Position numbers and translations under genes: made by a program. The notes beneath the pieces are model-generated. The model did not search any database, was not told where the DNA came from, and worked only from the letters and a program-made list of their open reading frames with translations. From Streptomyces sp. Act143 (GTDB lineage: Bacteria > Actinomycetota > Actinomycetes > Streptomycetales > Streptomycetaceae): 64,000 nt of DNA. Positions 8,505-17,322 of this stretch are shown one piece after another. The stretch spans positions 502,983 to 566,982 of the forward strand of contig NZ_QFRX01000001.1 of assembly GCF_003143935.1 (NCBI RefSeq), written 5' to 3'. Each line of letters starts with the position of its first letter. The first letter of the stretch is position 1.

Positions 8505-11500
8505 TCAGTTGCGGTTGATCACGAACTGGGAGCCCGGCTCCACACAGACGTCGCCCTCCGCCGAGTCCGTGATGGTCACGCCGGTCAGGGTGGCACTGCC
8601 GCGGGCCCCGCCCATGGCGAGCACACCGCAGCCGTTGCGCGACTTGTCGATACGGACGTTGCTCACCTGCACGCCCGGCATCGCACCGCCGCCGGTCTTG
8701 AACTGGAGGCCGTCGTAGGTCGAGTCATGGATGTCGGTGTCGCGGATCCTCACCCCCGGAATGTCCGGGCCCTGCGCGAACAGCGTGATGGCACCGAACT
8801 CCTGGTCCTCGTTCCAGAACGCCCCGCCGGTGCGGTACAGCGCGTTGTTGGCGATGAGGGTCTGTCCTGAGAACGGGATCGGGTCGTGGTCGGTGGCCAG
8901 CATGATGCCGGGGTAGTTCATGGTGTCGGAGACGACGTTGTTCTCGATCGTGTTGCCGTAACCGCCGTACACCGCGATGCCGTTGGCGCGCCAGGGCAGT
9001 TGGACGGTGTTGTTGCGGAAGTGGTTGTCGTGGCCGACGTCCACCGAGGTGTCCTTGACGTACTTGCTGGACCAGACGGCCAGGGCGTCGTCGCCGGTGT
9101 TGCGGAAGGAGGAGTTGTACACGGTCGAGTTGCGGGTGCCGTTGGCGAAGTTGATGCCGTCGGCGTAGGTGTCGCGCACCCGCATACCGGTGAACTCCAG
9201 GCCGTCGCCCGGGTTCCAGAGCTCGGGGATGTTGGAGTAGTCGCGGCCGACCCACACACCGACGTTGGCGTGCTCGATCCACACGTTGCTGATCTTCGTG
9301 TTCTTGCCGAAGCGGCCGTTGAGCCCGACGCCGCCCTCGGCGTTGCCGTCGCCGCCCCGGATGGTGCCGGAGCCGAAGACGGCGATGTCGGAGATCTTGG
9401 TGTTGTCGTCGATGTCGAAGCCGAAGTTGCCCTCGTGCGGGTGGTTGATGCCGCCCGCGTCCTGGGGTGCGGTCAGCGTGTACAGCTGCGAGTGCCACAT
9501 GCCGGCGCCGCGGATGGTCACGTCCCGGATGCCGACCTGGTTGTACTGCCCGCGGTCGAGGGGGTCGTCGGTGAGGATCTTCTGCTCCTGGCGCCACTGC
9601 CCGGCGGGTATCCAGACGCAGGCGATGTCTCCGTTCTGGTCGGCCGTGACGGCCCGCTGGAGGGCGTCGGTGTCGTCGATGCCGTCGTTGGGCACCGCGC
9701 CGTAGGCGGTGATGGAGGTGCACTCGGCGGGCTTGGTGGCGGGCGGCGCCACCTGCTCCAGGTCGATCAGGTCCAGCACGTAGTAGGCGGCGGTGTCCCC
9801 CGCGTCGCGCTGGAGGCGGAAGGTGGTGCCCGCGGGGTAGGTGGTGGTCAGCAGCGCCTGCGCCTCGTCGAACAGGCGGCGCGCGTCGCCGCCGGGACGG
9901 TTGGTCAGTCCCTCGGGTTCGTCGGTGCTGCCGTAGAGCCAGCTGTGCTTGGACGAGAGCGTCAGCTTGCGCACGAACGTGCCGTCGGCGTACAGGCTGA
10001 GCGTCGCCTCCTGGCCGCCGCCGGCCGCCGCGTCGGGGATGGAGTTGCGTACGACGAGGGAGTTGGCGGCGTTCGTGGAGGTGAACTCGACGTAGTCGCC
10101 GGTGGTGTCGAGGCGTACGGACTCGCGGCCGGAGGACTCGGTGGCGAAGTTGGTGTGGCCGAACGTCCGCTTGCTGTCGGCGGTCAGCAGCGTGCCCCGG
10201 TAGCGGTCGGTCTCCGCCTCGTACTCGGTGTACGGCACGGCCGCCCCGCGTCCGACGACGAGGGAGCGGGCGAAGACGTTGTTGTCCTCGTTGGTCTCGG
10301 TGACCGTGCCGGTGGCGTCCGCGGTGGCCGTGAGGGTCGCGCCGCCGCTGGTGGCCTTCCAGGTACCGCCGATCGCGACATCGGCCGTGGCTCCCGCGGC
10401 GATCGCCCCGGCCGTGCCCTTGAGTGTCTGCTCCCCCACGGTCAGCTGGGTGACGCTGCCCGCCGGGACGGAGGTGGTGCCCCGGTTGCGGACGGCGACG
10501 GTGAAGGAGACGTCGGTGCCGACCGCGGGCGAGGCCGGGTTGGTGGTGATGCCGGTGACCGTCAGGTCGGGGCCCGGGCTCTGGGACACGGTCAGCTTGC
10601 CGGCCGCCGTGCGGCTGTTGTTGCTGTTGTCGGACTCGGTGACGGTGTCGCTCGGGTCGACGGCGGCCGAGACGGTGTAGGAACCCATCGGACGTTTGCC
10701 GACGGGCACGTCGACCGTGGCGGACTCCCCCGCGGCCAGCCCCGCGACGGAGGCGGAACCGGCGACGGTGCCCTCGACGCTGACGTCGAGCGCGCTCGCG
10801 GGTGCGGCGGCGGTACCGGCGTTGCGGACCGTGGCCTTGACCGTCACCGCGTCCGCCTCGGACGGCGCGGCCGGGGACCAGGTCAGGTCGGTGACGACGA
10901 GGTCGGGCTGCGGGGTGGCGGTGCCGAGCACCTCGACCTCGGCCACCTGGGCGCCGGGCGCACCGGAGTTGGCGGAGAAGGCGAGCCGGACGTCGGCCAC
11001 CCGGCCGGTGACCGGGATGAGGACGCTGTTGCCGCCGGAGGAGGGACTGAAGGCGTAGTCGCCGCGGGCCTTCAGCGTCGTGAAGCCGGACACGCCCGTG
11101 GCGCGGCCGAGGACTTCGAGGGACTGCGTCCGCGGCCCCCAGACCGCGTCCGGGCTCAGTTTGATGCGTACGGCCTCGACGTCCGCGTCCGCGCCGAGCT
11201 TGACGGTGAGGTTCGCCGGGAAACCGGCCGACTCCCAGTAGGTGCCGAGGTTGCCGTCGTTGGCGTTGGCGGCGACGTAGTTCTGGGTGGTGGAGGATGC
11301 CTCGACGGGCTTGCCCCGGGCGAGGTCGCCCGCTTCGACAGGCGGCTCCTCGGGTTCCTGCCCGGCGTCACCGAAGACCTCCAGCTCCGACAACTGGGCT
11401 GCGTTCCAGCCGGAGTTGGAGGTCACCTGCACCCGGACGTAGCGGGCGGTCGAGGCCGGCAGGGCGATGTTCACGGTGTTGGCGGCGGACGGGTCGAAGG

Positions 11501-11876
11501 CGCGGCCCTGTCCGGCGGCGAGGGTGCTGAACGAGCCGCCGTCGGTGCTGACGAGGACGGACAGCGACTGGGTGCGCGCCTCCCAGCCGGTGGGCAGCTT
11601 CAGCGCGACACGGTCCAGGGTGACCTGCGCGCCGAGGTCGACCTGAACCCACTGCGGGAACGACCCGGTGGGCCCCTCCCAGTACGTCTGCTGGCTTCCG
11701 TCGGTGACGTGGGCGGCCGGGTAGCCGCCGAGGGCGCCGCCGGCCGTGGCCGTCCGGCCCAGGGCCAGGTTGGTCTCGGCCGCGGCGTGTGCCGGGGCGG
11801 GGAGCAGTCCGGTGGCTGTCAGCCCCGCGAGCAGCAGGCCGACCCCCAGCCGTCTGCTCAGGTTGATGCGTCTCAT
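8505..11876 (-). CDS. exported GH87-like alpha-1,3-glucanase, second copy (two F5/8-type C, CARDBx2, CBM6, beta-helix)
   Basis: 1123 residues with an N-terminal signal peptide ending APAHA. Two discoidin-type modules (~35-170 and ~180-315), two CARDB modules (~320-540), a CBM6-like module (~550-710, YTEYEAETD start) and a beta-helix catalytic region (~715-1123). The helix has Asp906 in ADGIN and Asp929-Asp930 in TGDD, the same 23-residue spacing as its neighbours. Its long 'NTKISNVWIEHANVGVW' helix turns and WSSKY segment also resemble GH87 catalytic domains more than pectinases. It lacks the FN3 pair of the downstream paralogue. It has its own upstream region of about 350 bases behind the LacI terminator, so it probably has its own promoter. 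Confidence 0.65.
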   Translation of the reverse strand: MRRINLSRRLGVGLLLAGLTATGLLPAPAHAAAETNLALGRTATAGGALGGYPAAHVTDGSQQTYWEGPTGSFPQWVQVDLGAQVTLDRVALKLPTGWEARTQSLSVLVSTDGGSFSTLAAGQGRAFDPSAANTVNIALPASTARYVRVQVTSNSGWNAAQLSELEVFGDAGQEPEEPPVEAGDLARGKPVEASSTTQNYVAANANDGNLGTYWESAGFPANLTVKLGADADVEAVRIKLSPDAVWGPRTQSLEVLGRATGVSGFTTLKARGDYAFSPSSGGNSVLIPVTGRVADVRLAFSANSGAPGAQVAEVEVLGTATPQPDLVVTDLTWSPAAPSEADAVTVKATVRNAGTAAAPASALDVSVEGTVAGSASVAGLAAGESATVDVPVGKRPMGSYTVSAAVDPSDTVTESDNSNNSRTAAGKLTVSQSPGPDLTVTGITTNPASPAVGTDVSFTVAVRNRGTTSVPAGSVTQLTVGEQTLKGTAGAIAAGATADVAIGGTWKATSGGATLTATADATGTVTETNEDNNVFARSLVVGRGAAVPYTEYEAETDRYRGTLLTADSKRTFGHTNFATESSGRESVRLDTTGDYVEFTSTNAANSLVVRNSIPDAAAGGGQEATLSLYADGTFVRKLTLSSKHSWLYGSTDEPEGLTNRPGGDARRLFDEAQALLTTTYPAGTTFRLQRDAGDTAAYYVLDLIDLEQVAPPATKPAECTSITAYGAVPNDGIDDTDALQRAVTADQNGDIACVWIPAGQWRQEQKILTDDPLDRGQYNQVGIRDVTIRGAGMWHSQLYTLTAPQDAGGINHPHEGNFGFDIDDNTKISDIAVFGSGTIRGGDGNAEGGVGLNGRFGKNTKISNVWIEHANVGVWVGRDYSNIPELWNPGDGLEFTGMRVRDTYADGINFANGTRNSTVYNSSFRNTGDDALAVWSSKYVKDTSVDVGHDNHFRNNTVQLPWRANGIAVYGGYGNTIENNVVSDTMNYPGIMLATDHDPIPFSGQTLIANNALYRTGGAFWNEDQEFGAITLFAQGPDIPGVRIRDTDIHDSTYDGLQFKTGGGAMPGVQVSNVRIDKSRNGCGVLAMGGARGSATLTGVTITDSAEGDVCVEPGSQFVINRN

Positions 11877-12225
11877 GGTGGCCTCTCCGCAATCCGGGCA
11901 CGGTGCGGCAGCCCCGCCGCCACCGCTGGGGCCGGGCCTGCGGGCGCGGGTCGCGCGGCGGGGCCGGGGGTGGGGGGTGACGAGGTCGCGCGCCGAGGAC
12001 CCAGCAGGACTTCACTGAGGGATGGCGCCGTTGAGTCGATTTATTGAGTAGTTCTGTGACTCAGTTGCAACGCTGAGGTGACAGGTTTCTCCAAAATGAG
12101 GTCTGTGTCAACGCTTCCGTCAGGTTCACGACAGAGAAATGCCGGGGAAACGACAACGGCACCGGTGTCACGTCCGCCGGGAAGGCGGTGACACCGGTGC
12201 CGTGCGGCGGCGCGGGATCAGACGG
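11877..12225. other. promoter region of the second glycosidase gene plus LacI terminator
   Basis: This 349-base gap separates the LacI gene from the second glycosidase gene, both on the minus strand. The part from about 12030 to 12130 is AT-richer than its surroundings (for example TCGATTTATTGAGTAG), as expected of a promoter. It also holds an 8-bp palindrome, GTTGCAAC, at 12064-12071 that could be a LacI-family half-site. The end nearest LacI contains the terminator listed separately. Confidence 0.45.
12157..12202 (-). terminator. terminator hairpin after the LacI gene
   Basis: A 15-bp inverted repeat, CGGCACCGGTGTCAC (12157-12171) with GTGACACCGGTGCCG (12188-12202), encloses a second small stem (CCGCC/GGCGG). 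It lies 23 bases past the LacI stop codon and should stop transcription before the second glycosidase gene. Confidence 0.85.
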
Positions 12226-13236
12226 TCACGCGGCGGGCGGCGGTGCGGTGGAACCGCGCACCACCAGCTCCGGCTCGAAGAGCAGCTCACCCGGGTGCGC
12301 CGCGCTCCCCTGGATCTGTGCGCACAGCAGATCCACCGCCGCGCGCCCCATGGCCTCGATGGGCTGGCGCACCGTGGTCAGCGGCGGTTCCGTGCACGTC
12401 ATGAACGCCGAGTCGTCGAAACCGACGACCGAGACCTCCGCGGGCACGGCCAGCCCCCGTCGGCGCGCGGCCCGGATGGCGCCCAGGGCGAGCGGGTCAC
12501 TGGCGCAGACGATGCCGGTCACCCCCGCTTCGAGCAGCCGGGACGTCGCCGCCTGGCCGCCCTCCAGGGAGAAGATCGAGCGCTGGACCAGGGCGTCGTC
12601 CCACGCCGTGCCCACCGCGTCCGCGGCCAGCCGGGCGGCCGCCAGCTTGCGGCGCGAGGGCATGTGGTCCTCGGGCCCCAGGACCAGACCGATCTTCTCG
12701 TGCCCCAGGGAGGCCAGATGCCGCCAGGCCTGCTCGACCGCGACCGCGTCGTCGCACGCCACGCACGGGAAGTCCAGGCCGTCGATGGAGGCGTTGACCA
12801 GCACCACGGGGATCTTCCGTTCCGCGAGCTGGTGGTAGTGCTCATGCGGGGCGTCGGCCTGCGCGAACAGGCCGCCCGCGAAGATGACGCCGGAGACCTG
12901 CTGCTGCAGCAGCAGCTCCACGTAGTCCGCCTCGGACACGCCGCCCCGGGTCTGCGTGCACAGCACGGGCGTCAACCCCTGCTGGGCCAGTGCGCCGCCG
13001 ATGACCTCGGCGAACGCCGGGAAGATCGGGTTCTGCAGCTCGGGGAGCACCAGGCCGACGAGCCGGGCCCGCTCGCCGCGCAGCTGGGTCGGCCGCTCGT
13101 ATCCCAGCACGTCCAGGGCGGTCAGGACCGACTGGCGGGTGGCCTCGGACACCCCGGGCTTTCCGTTGAGGACACGACTGACCGTCGCCTCGCTGACCCC
13201 AACCTTCTTCGCCACCTGAGCAAGTCGTCGCGTCAT
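12226..13236 (-). CDS. LacI-family transcriptional regulator of the alpha-glucan locus
   Basis: 336 residues from the ATG at 13236. An N-terminal LacI helix-turn-helix (RLAQVAKKVGVSEATVSRVL) and hinge are followed by a periplasmic-binding-protein-like ligand domain (LVGLVLPELQNPIFPAFAEV ... VVGFDDSAFMTCTEPPLTTV). Family members repress sugar catabolic genes until an oligosaccharide binds. It lies inside the locus between glycosidase genes 2 and 3, so it most likely senses an oligosaccharide released from the polymer. The promoter region contains repeated CGCAA/TTGCG motifs, suggesting autoregulation. The longer in-frame extension to 13512 overlaps the upstream coding region and lacks a good ribosome binding site. 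Confidence 0.9.
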   Translation of the reverse strand: MTRRLAQVAKKVGVSEATVSRVLNGKPGVSEATRQSVLTALDVLGYERPTQLRGERARLVGLVLPELQNPIFPAFAEVIGGALAQQGLTPVLCTQTRGGVSEADYVELLLQQQVSGVIFAGGLFAQADAPHEHYHQLAERKIPVVLVNASIDGLDFPCVACDDAVAVEQAWRHLASLGHEKIGLVLGPEDHMPSRRKLAAARLAADAVGTAWDDALVQRSIFSLEGGQAATSRLLEAGVTGIVCASDPLALGAIRAARRRGLAVPAEVSVVGFDDSAFMTCTEPPLTTVRQPIEAMGRAAVDLLCAQIQGSAAHPGELLFEPELVVRGSTAPPPAA

Positions 13237-13239
13237 GAA

Positions 13240-13274
13240 CGCAAGCCTAGCGCAAAATACGCAAGCGAATTGCG
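13240..13274 (-). promoter_or_regulatory. candidate LacI operator cluster (CGCAA/TTGCG repeats)
   Basis: Immediately upstream of the LacI start, the plus strand has CGCAA at 13240, 13251 and 13260, and the inverted TTGCG at 13270-13274. The spacings are 11, 9 and 10 bases, close to one DNA turn each. The last two form the inverted repeat CGCAAGCGAATTGCG. A similar element (CGCAAGATTGCG) precedes the sugar-binding protein gene. Operator function is inferred from position and repetition. Confidence 0.45.
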
Positions 13275-13414
13275 GAAGGTTCCTATTTCTCGTCGTCTGC
13301 GCGACGCTTCGCCAGCAACCTCCAGGGCTTCCGTCGGGGCGGTGCTTGCAACGACCTGTCCGGCGGCCGAGAGGGAGCGCACCCGGCGGCCGGAGGGTGC
13401 CGGACTTGACCGCG

Positions 13415-15448
13415 TCACCAGGGCGCGGGCGCCGGGGGCTCCACCACCGGGGGCCGGTCGTCGCAGGTGAGGGTGTTCGGCAGCATCCAGCCGGCGAGCC
13501 AGCCCCCGTCATTGCCTCCGAGGTCGGTCAGCGCGAACTCCGATCCACCGGCCGGGAAGTTGAAGGAGCCGCAGTTGTTCACCCCGATCGCGCCGACATT
13601 GCGGGCGTCCACGTTCTCGAAGGTGGCGGAGCCCTTCGTGCGGGCGCTGAGCACGGAGTTGCCGGTGCCGTCCACCCGGATGTCCTTGAAGTGGACGGAT
13701 GGGATGTCGTAGCGGTCCTTCACCCCGTACTCGCTGACGAGCATGATCGCGTTGTGGGTGCTGTCGAGGTAGTGATCGCCCGTGACCCGGATGTCGGCGT
13801 CGATGGAGCCGTCCAGGGCGTAGAACCACAGAGCGCCCAGCCCGATCCGCCAGTTCAGGTCGAGGGTGCCGGCGCGGACCGTGGTGTTGTCGGTGAAGTG
13901 CAGGAACCCGCCGAACGGCGTGGCGCCGAAGCGCGCCCCCGCGTGCAGTCCGCTGCCTTCGCGCACCGGGTCCGCGACCAGGTTGCCGCTGACGGTGTTG
14001 TCCCGCCCGCCGTAGATGGCGATGCCGTTGGCGAGGGTCGGGGACTGCACCGTGTTGCGGGTGAAGATGTTGCCGGAGTCGGCGGTCTTCTCCGACCACA
14101 TCGCCAGGCCGTCGTCACCGGTGTTGCGGATGAAGTTGTTCTGCACGAGCGAACCGGTCACGCCCGTGTGGAAGTTGAGCGCGTCGGCGATCTGGTCGAC
14201 GATGACGTTGTCGCGCACGCGCAGGTTCTCCATGGGGCCGTCGAACCACAACCCGGCCTTCGTGTGGTGCAGATACAGGCCGCTGATGGTGGAGTCGCTC
14301 ATGGCGCCGCCGATCGCGTTGACCTGATCGGTGTCGACGCGGACACGGACGTCGCCCTCGACGGCGAAGCCCGACAGATGCACGTTACGGCTGCCGCCCT
14401 CCGCGGCGCTCTTGCCGTACAGGCCGACGCCCGTGTGCCGGGAACCGTCGGGCGCGGGGGTGTCCAGGGTGACCTGGCGGCCCTTGAGGACCGTGTACCA
14501 GCTGCCCGCCCCGGTGATCGTGACGTCGTCGACCTCGATGTGCCGGTCGACCTGGAAGGTGCCCGGCGGGAGGTAGACGGGCCGGTCGGCGCGGCGGGCG
14601 AAGGCGATGGCCCGCTCGATCGCGGGCGCGGCGTCCCGCCGGCCGGTGGGGTCCGCGCCGAAGCCGCGGACGTCCACTCCCCCACGCACAGTCCTCGGCG
14701 GGGCCACCAGCTGGGAGTCGAGCAGATCGATCACGGTCCAGGCCGCGCGGCTGCCCGCGGGCACCGTCAGGCGCACGCGGTCGCCCGCCCGGTAGGTGCG
14801 GCCCAGGAGCAGGCGCTGCTCGTCGTAGAAGTGCGTGGGCCGGAACGGCTTGTCGATCTGCGGGGCGGGCGTGGTGGCCGACGGCACGCACGAGCACTCG
14901 GTGATCCACCAGTCGGGGTGCAGCAGGCCGGCGCGGGGGTCGTTGGTGAAGGGGTACTGGTTGTAGAGCCAGGAGTACTGCGACGTGAGCGTCATGGTCG
15001 CGCGGTGCCGGCCGGCGACGCTCACGTCCAGGGGCGCGGTGGTCCCGCCGCCCTCGGGCGCGTCGGGGACGCTGTAGCGCACGTTCAGAGCGTTGGCGGC
15101 GCGCGGCAGGACGAATTCGACGTACTGCCCGGGCGTCAGCCGGACGGCCCTCCGCCCGGACGCCTCCGAGGCGAGGGTGTACGGGGTGCGGTCGGGCCCG
15201 ATGACCGTGCCGTCCGTGGTGACGTTCTCGGCTTCCTGCTCGTCGAAGTCCACGTCCGCGCCGCGTCCGGCGACCAGTGCGGGGTCCAGTCCGGCGCGGG
15301 TGACGACCGGCCGGGTTCCGGAGGCGTCGGGTGTGCGGGCGGGCGCCGCGGTGGCGGTGCCGTCGGCCGCCAGGCCGAGGGAGAGCAGCGCGCACAACAC
15401 GGTGGTGGCTCTCGCGCCGGTGCGGGCGCGGACACGTCTGGAGGACAT
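13415..15448 (-). CDS. exported GH87-like alpha-1,3-glucanase, compact third copy (CBM6 + beta-helix)
   Basis: 677 residues from the ATG at 15448 (AGAAGCGAG upstream). The frame is open further upstream but that part overlaps a terminator. Signal peptide ~1-35, a CBM6-like module (~50-260, DEQEAENVTTDG start) and a beta-helix (~265-650). The helix has Asp422 in IADALN and Asp445-Asp446 in TGDDG, matching the triad spacing of the two large copies. It carries none of their discoidin, FN3 or CARDB modules. This minimal CBM6-helix core is common to all three proteins, and the differing shells may serve insoluble versus soluble substrate. It follows the GH13 gene by 150 bases, behind a hairpin. 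Confidence 0.65.
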   Translation of the reverse strand: MSSRRVRARTGARATTVLCALLSLGLAADGTATAAPARTPDASGTRPVVTRAGLDPALVAGRGADVDFDEQEAENVTTDGTVIGPDRTPYTLASEASGRRAVRLTPGQYVEFVLPRAANALNVRYSVPDAPEGGGTTAPLDVSVAGRHRATMTLTSQYSWLYNQYPFTNDPRAGLLHPDWWITECSCVPSATTPAPQIDKPFRPTHFYDEQRLLLGRTYRAGDRVRLTVPAGSRAAWTVIDLLDSQLVAPPRTVRGGVDVRGFGADPTGRRDAAPAIERAIAFARRADRPVYLPPGTFQVDRHIEVDDVTITGAGSWYTVLKGRQVTLDTPAPDGSRHTGVGLYGKSAAEGGSRNVHLSGFAVEGDVRVRVDTDQVNAIGGAMSDSTISGLYLHHTKAGLWFDGPMENLRVRDNVIVDQIADALNFHTGVTGSLVQNNFIRNTGDDGLAMWSEKTADSGNIFTRNTVQSPTLANGIAIYGGRDNTVSGNLVADPVREGSGLHAGARFGATPFGGFLHFTDNTTVRAGTLDLNWRIGLGALWFYALDGSIDADIRVTGDHYLDSTHNAIMLVSEYGVKDRYDIPSVHFKDIRVDGTGNSVLSARTKGSATFENVDARNVGAIGVNNCGSFNFPAGGSEFALTDLGGNDGGWLAGWMLPNTLTCDDRPPVVEPPAPAPW

Positions 15449-15544
15449 CGGGGCTCGCTTCTGTCGAGGGGTGTGCGGTGGACGTGAACCAGGACCTGGA
15501 CATGCGCGGGGTGGCACACCCCAAGGCGGCGGGAGCACGTGGAA

Positions 15545-15588
15545 CCTGCGCGCCCGGCCGGCCTGCTCCGGACGGCCGGGCGCGCAGG
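15545..15588 (-). terminator. terminator hairpin after the GH13 gene
   Basis: A perfect 16-bp inverted repeat, CCTGCGCGCCCGGCCG (15545-15560) with its complement at 15573-15588 and a 12-base loop, lies 10 bases past the GH13 stop codon. It should limit read-through from the transporter operon into the third glycosidase gene. Confidence 0.85.
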
Positions 15589-15598
15589 GAACCGTGGG

Positions 15599-17215
15599 TC
15601 AGGCTCCGTCGGCGGCCCGCAGCCACACCGCCGTGTCCGGCGGCAGCGTGCCGTCGGCCCCGAGCGGCCCGCTGGCCAGCAGGAGCTCCCGGTGCGGGGG
15701 CAGGCCGGCGGGCGCGGCCGACAGGTTGACGACGCAGATCACTCCGCCGGGGCGGGCGAAGGCCAGCACTCCTTCCTCGGCGGGCAGCCACCGCATGGGC
15801 CCGTCGCCGAAGCCCGGCTCGGCGCGGCGGAGACGCAGCGCCTGCCGGTAGAGCGCGAGCATCGAGGCGGCGTCGGCGCTCTGGCGGTCCACGGCGTACT
15901 GTGCCCAGTCCTCGGGCTGCGGCAGCCAGGGGACCGCTCCCGCGCCGAACCCGCAGTACGGGGCATCCGCCTCCCAGGGCAGCGGGACCCGGCAGCCGTC
16001 GCGGCCCGGGTCGGTGCCGCCGGAGCGGAAGTGCATCGGGTCCTGGATCCGGTCGAGAGGGATCTCCGCCTCGGGCAGGCCCAGTTCCTCGCCCTGATAG
16101 AGGTAGACCGACCCGGGCAGCGCCAGGGTCAGCAGGGCGGCGGCGCGGGCTCGGCGGCTCCCCAGGGCGAGATCGGTGGGGGTGCCGAAACGCTTGGCGG
16201 CGAAGTCGAAGCCGGTGTCGTCCCGCCCGTAGCGGGTCACGGTGCGGGTGACGTCGTGGTTGCACAGCACCCAGGTGGCGGGCGCGCCGACCGGGGCGTG
16301 CTCGGCGAGGGTGTCGTCGATCGTGCGGCGCAGCCGGCCCGGCTCCCAGGGGCAGGACAGGAAGGTGAAGTTGAAGGCGGTGTGCAGTTCGTCGGGGCGC
16401 AGGTAGCGCGCGAAGCGTTCGGCGTCGGGCAGCCACACCTCGCCGACGAAGACCCCGCCGTACTCGTCGGCGATGGCCCGCCAGGACCGGTAGATGTCGT
16501 GCAGCTCGTCCTGGTCGATGTACGGGTGGGGGTCGACGCCTTCCTCGAAGTCGGCGAGCGCGGGGTCCTTGGCGAGCAGTGCGGCGGAGTCGATGCGGAC
16601 GCCGGCGACGCCGCGCTCGAACCAGAAGCGCAGGACGTCCTCGTGCTCCTGGCGGACCTCGGGGTGGGCCCAGTTGAGGTCGGGCTGTTCCGGGGTGAAC
16701 AGGTGCAGATACCACTCGCCGTCCGGGACGCGGGTCCAGGTCGGTCCGGAGAACTGCGAGGGCCAGTTGTTCGGGGGCAGTTCACCGTTCTCGCCCCGTC
16801 CGGGGCGGAAGTGGAACCGCTCCCGCTCCGCGCTGCCGGGGCCTGCGGCCAGGGCCGCCTGGAACCAGGTGTGCTGGTCGGAGACGTGGTTGGGGACGAT
16901 GTCGACGATGACGCGGAGGTCGAGCGCCGCGGCCTCGGCGATGAGTTTCTCGGCTTCGGCGAGGGTGCCGAAGGCGGGGTCGATGGTGCGGTAGTCGGCG
17001 ACGTCGTAGCCGCCGTCGACGAGGGGTGAGGCGTACCAGGGGGTGAACCAGACGGCGTCGACGCCGAGTTCGGCGAGGTAGGGCAGTCTCGCCCGGACGC
17101 CCGCGAGGTCACCGGTGCCGTCGCCGTCGCCGTCGGCGAAGCTGCGGGGGTACACCTGGTAGATGACGGCGTCGCGCCACCAGTCGTCGGTGCGGGGCGC
17201 ATGAGGGGCTGCCAC
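15599..17215 (-). CDS. GH13 alpha-glucosidase (oligosaccharide-hydrolysing, cytoplasmic)
   Basis: 538 residues from the GTG at 17215 with AAGGAA seven bases upstream; there is no signal peptide. A typical alpha-amylase-family (beta/alpha)8 barrel begins DWWRDAVIYQVYPRSFADGD. Conserved region I is DIVPNH. Region II is GVRIDSA with nucleophile Asp209. Region III is GEVWLP with acid/base Glu259. Region IV is CNHDVTR with Asp321. Length and motifs match actinomycete alpha-glucosidases/oligo-glucosidases that sit beside CUT1 transporters. The expected role is hydrolysis of imported nigero- or other alpha-gluco-oligosaccharides to glucose. It follows the MalG-type permease gene in the same direction. 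Linkage preference cannot be read from the sequence. Confidence 0.88.
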   Translation of the reverse strand: MAAPHAPRTDDWWRDAVIYQVYPRSFADGDGDGTGDLAGVRARLPYLAELGVDAVWFTPWYASPLVDGGYDVADYRTIDPAFGTLAEAEKLIAEAAALDLRVIVDIVPNHVSDQHTWFQAALAAGPGSAERERFHFRPGRGENGELPPNNWPSQFSGPTWTRVPDGEWYLHLFTPEQPDLNWAHPEVRQEHEDVLRFWFERGVAGVRIDSAALLAKDPALADFEEGVDPHPYIDQDELHDIYRSWRAIADEYGGVFVGEVWLPDAERFARYLRPDELHTAFNFTFLSCPWEPGRLRRTIDDTLAEHAPVGAPATWVLCNHDVTRTVTRYGRDDTGFDFAAKRFGTPTDLALGSRRARAAALLTLALPGSVYLYQGEELGLPEAEIPLDRIQDPMHFRSGGTDPGRDGCRVPLPWEADAPYCGFGAGAVPWLPQPEDWAQYAVDRQSADAASMLALYRQALRLRRAEPGFGDGPMRWLPAEEGVLAFARPGGVICVVNLSAAPAGLPPHRELLLASGPLGADGTLPPDTAVWLRAADGA

Positions 17216-17246
17216 AGAGCGTTCCTTTCGGGCAGGAAGAGGTTCC

Positions 17247-17294
17247 TCGCCGCCGCCCCGGTTGCTGCGGGGCGGATGGACGGGGCGGCGGCGA
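17247..17294 (-). terminator. inverted repeat between permease and GH13 genes (attenuator or partial terminator)
   Basis: Perfect 14-bp arms (TCGCCGCCGCCCCG at 17247-17260 and its complement at 17281-17294) with a 20-base loop lie in the 107-base gap between the MalG-type permease and the GH13 gene. In such operons a hairpin here usually tunes expression rather than fully separating the genes. Confidence 0.6.
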
Positions 17295-17322
17295 AGTTCA
17301 TGGGGGGTCCGTGCGGTGGGCG

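Noticed and set aside
4250..12047. Very long open frames on the plus strand opposite the two large glycosidases (for example 5855-8218 and 8886-12047)
   Set aside because: They are antisense images caused by high-GC codon bias. Their products are Gly/Val/Asp/Ala-rich low-complexity strings with no family resemblance, while the minus-strand frames encode full domain architectures.
13370..13414. Terminator between GH87 copy 3 and LacI
   Set aside because: Only a weak imperfect stem (GCACCC/GGGTGC) is present, so read-through from the glycosidase gene into LacI cannot be excluded and no terminator is called.
14385..16715. A 776-residue minus-strand frame across GH87 copy 3 and GH13
   Set aside because: Arg/Pro/Ala-rich out-of-frame product; the true proteins are in other frames with clear motifs.
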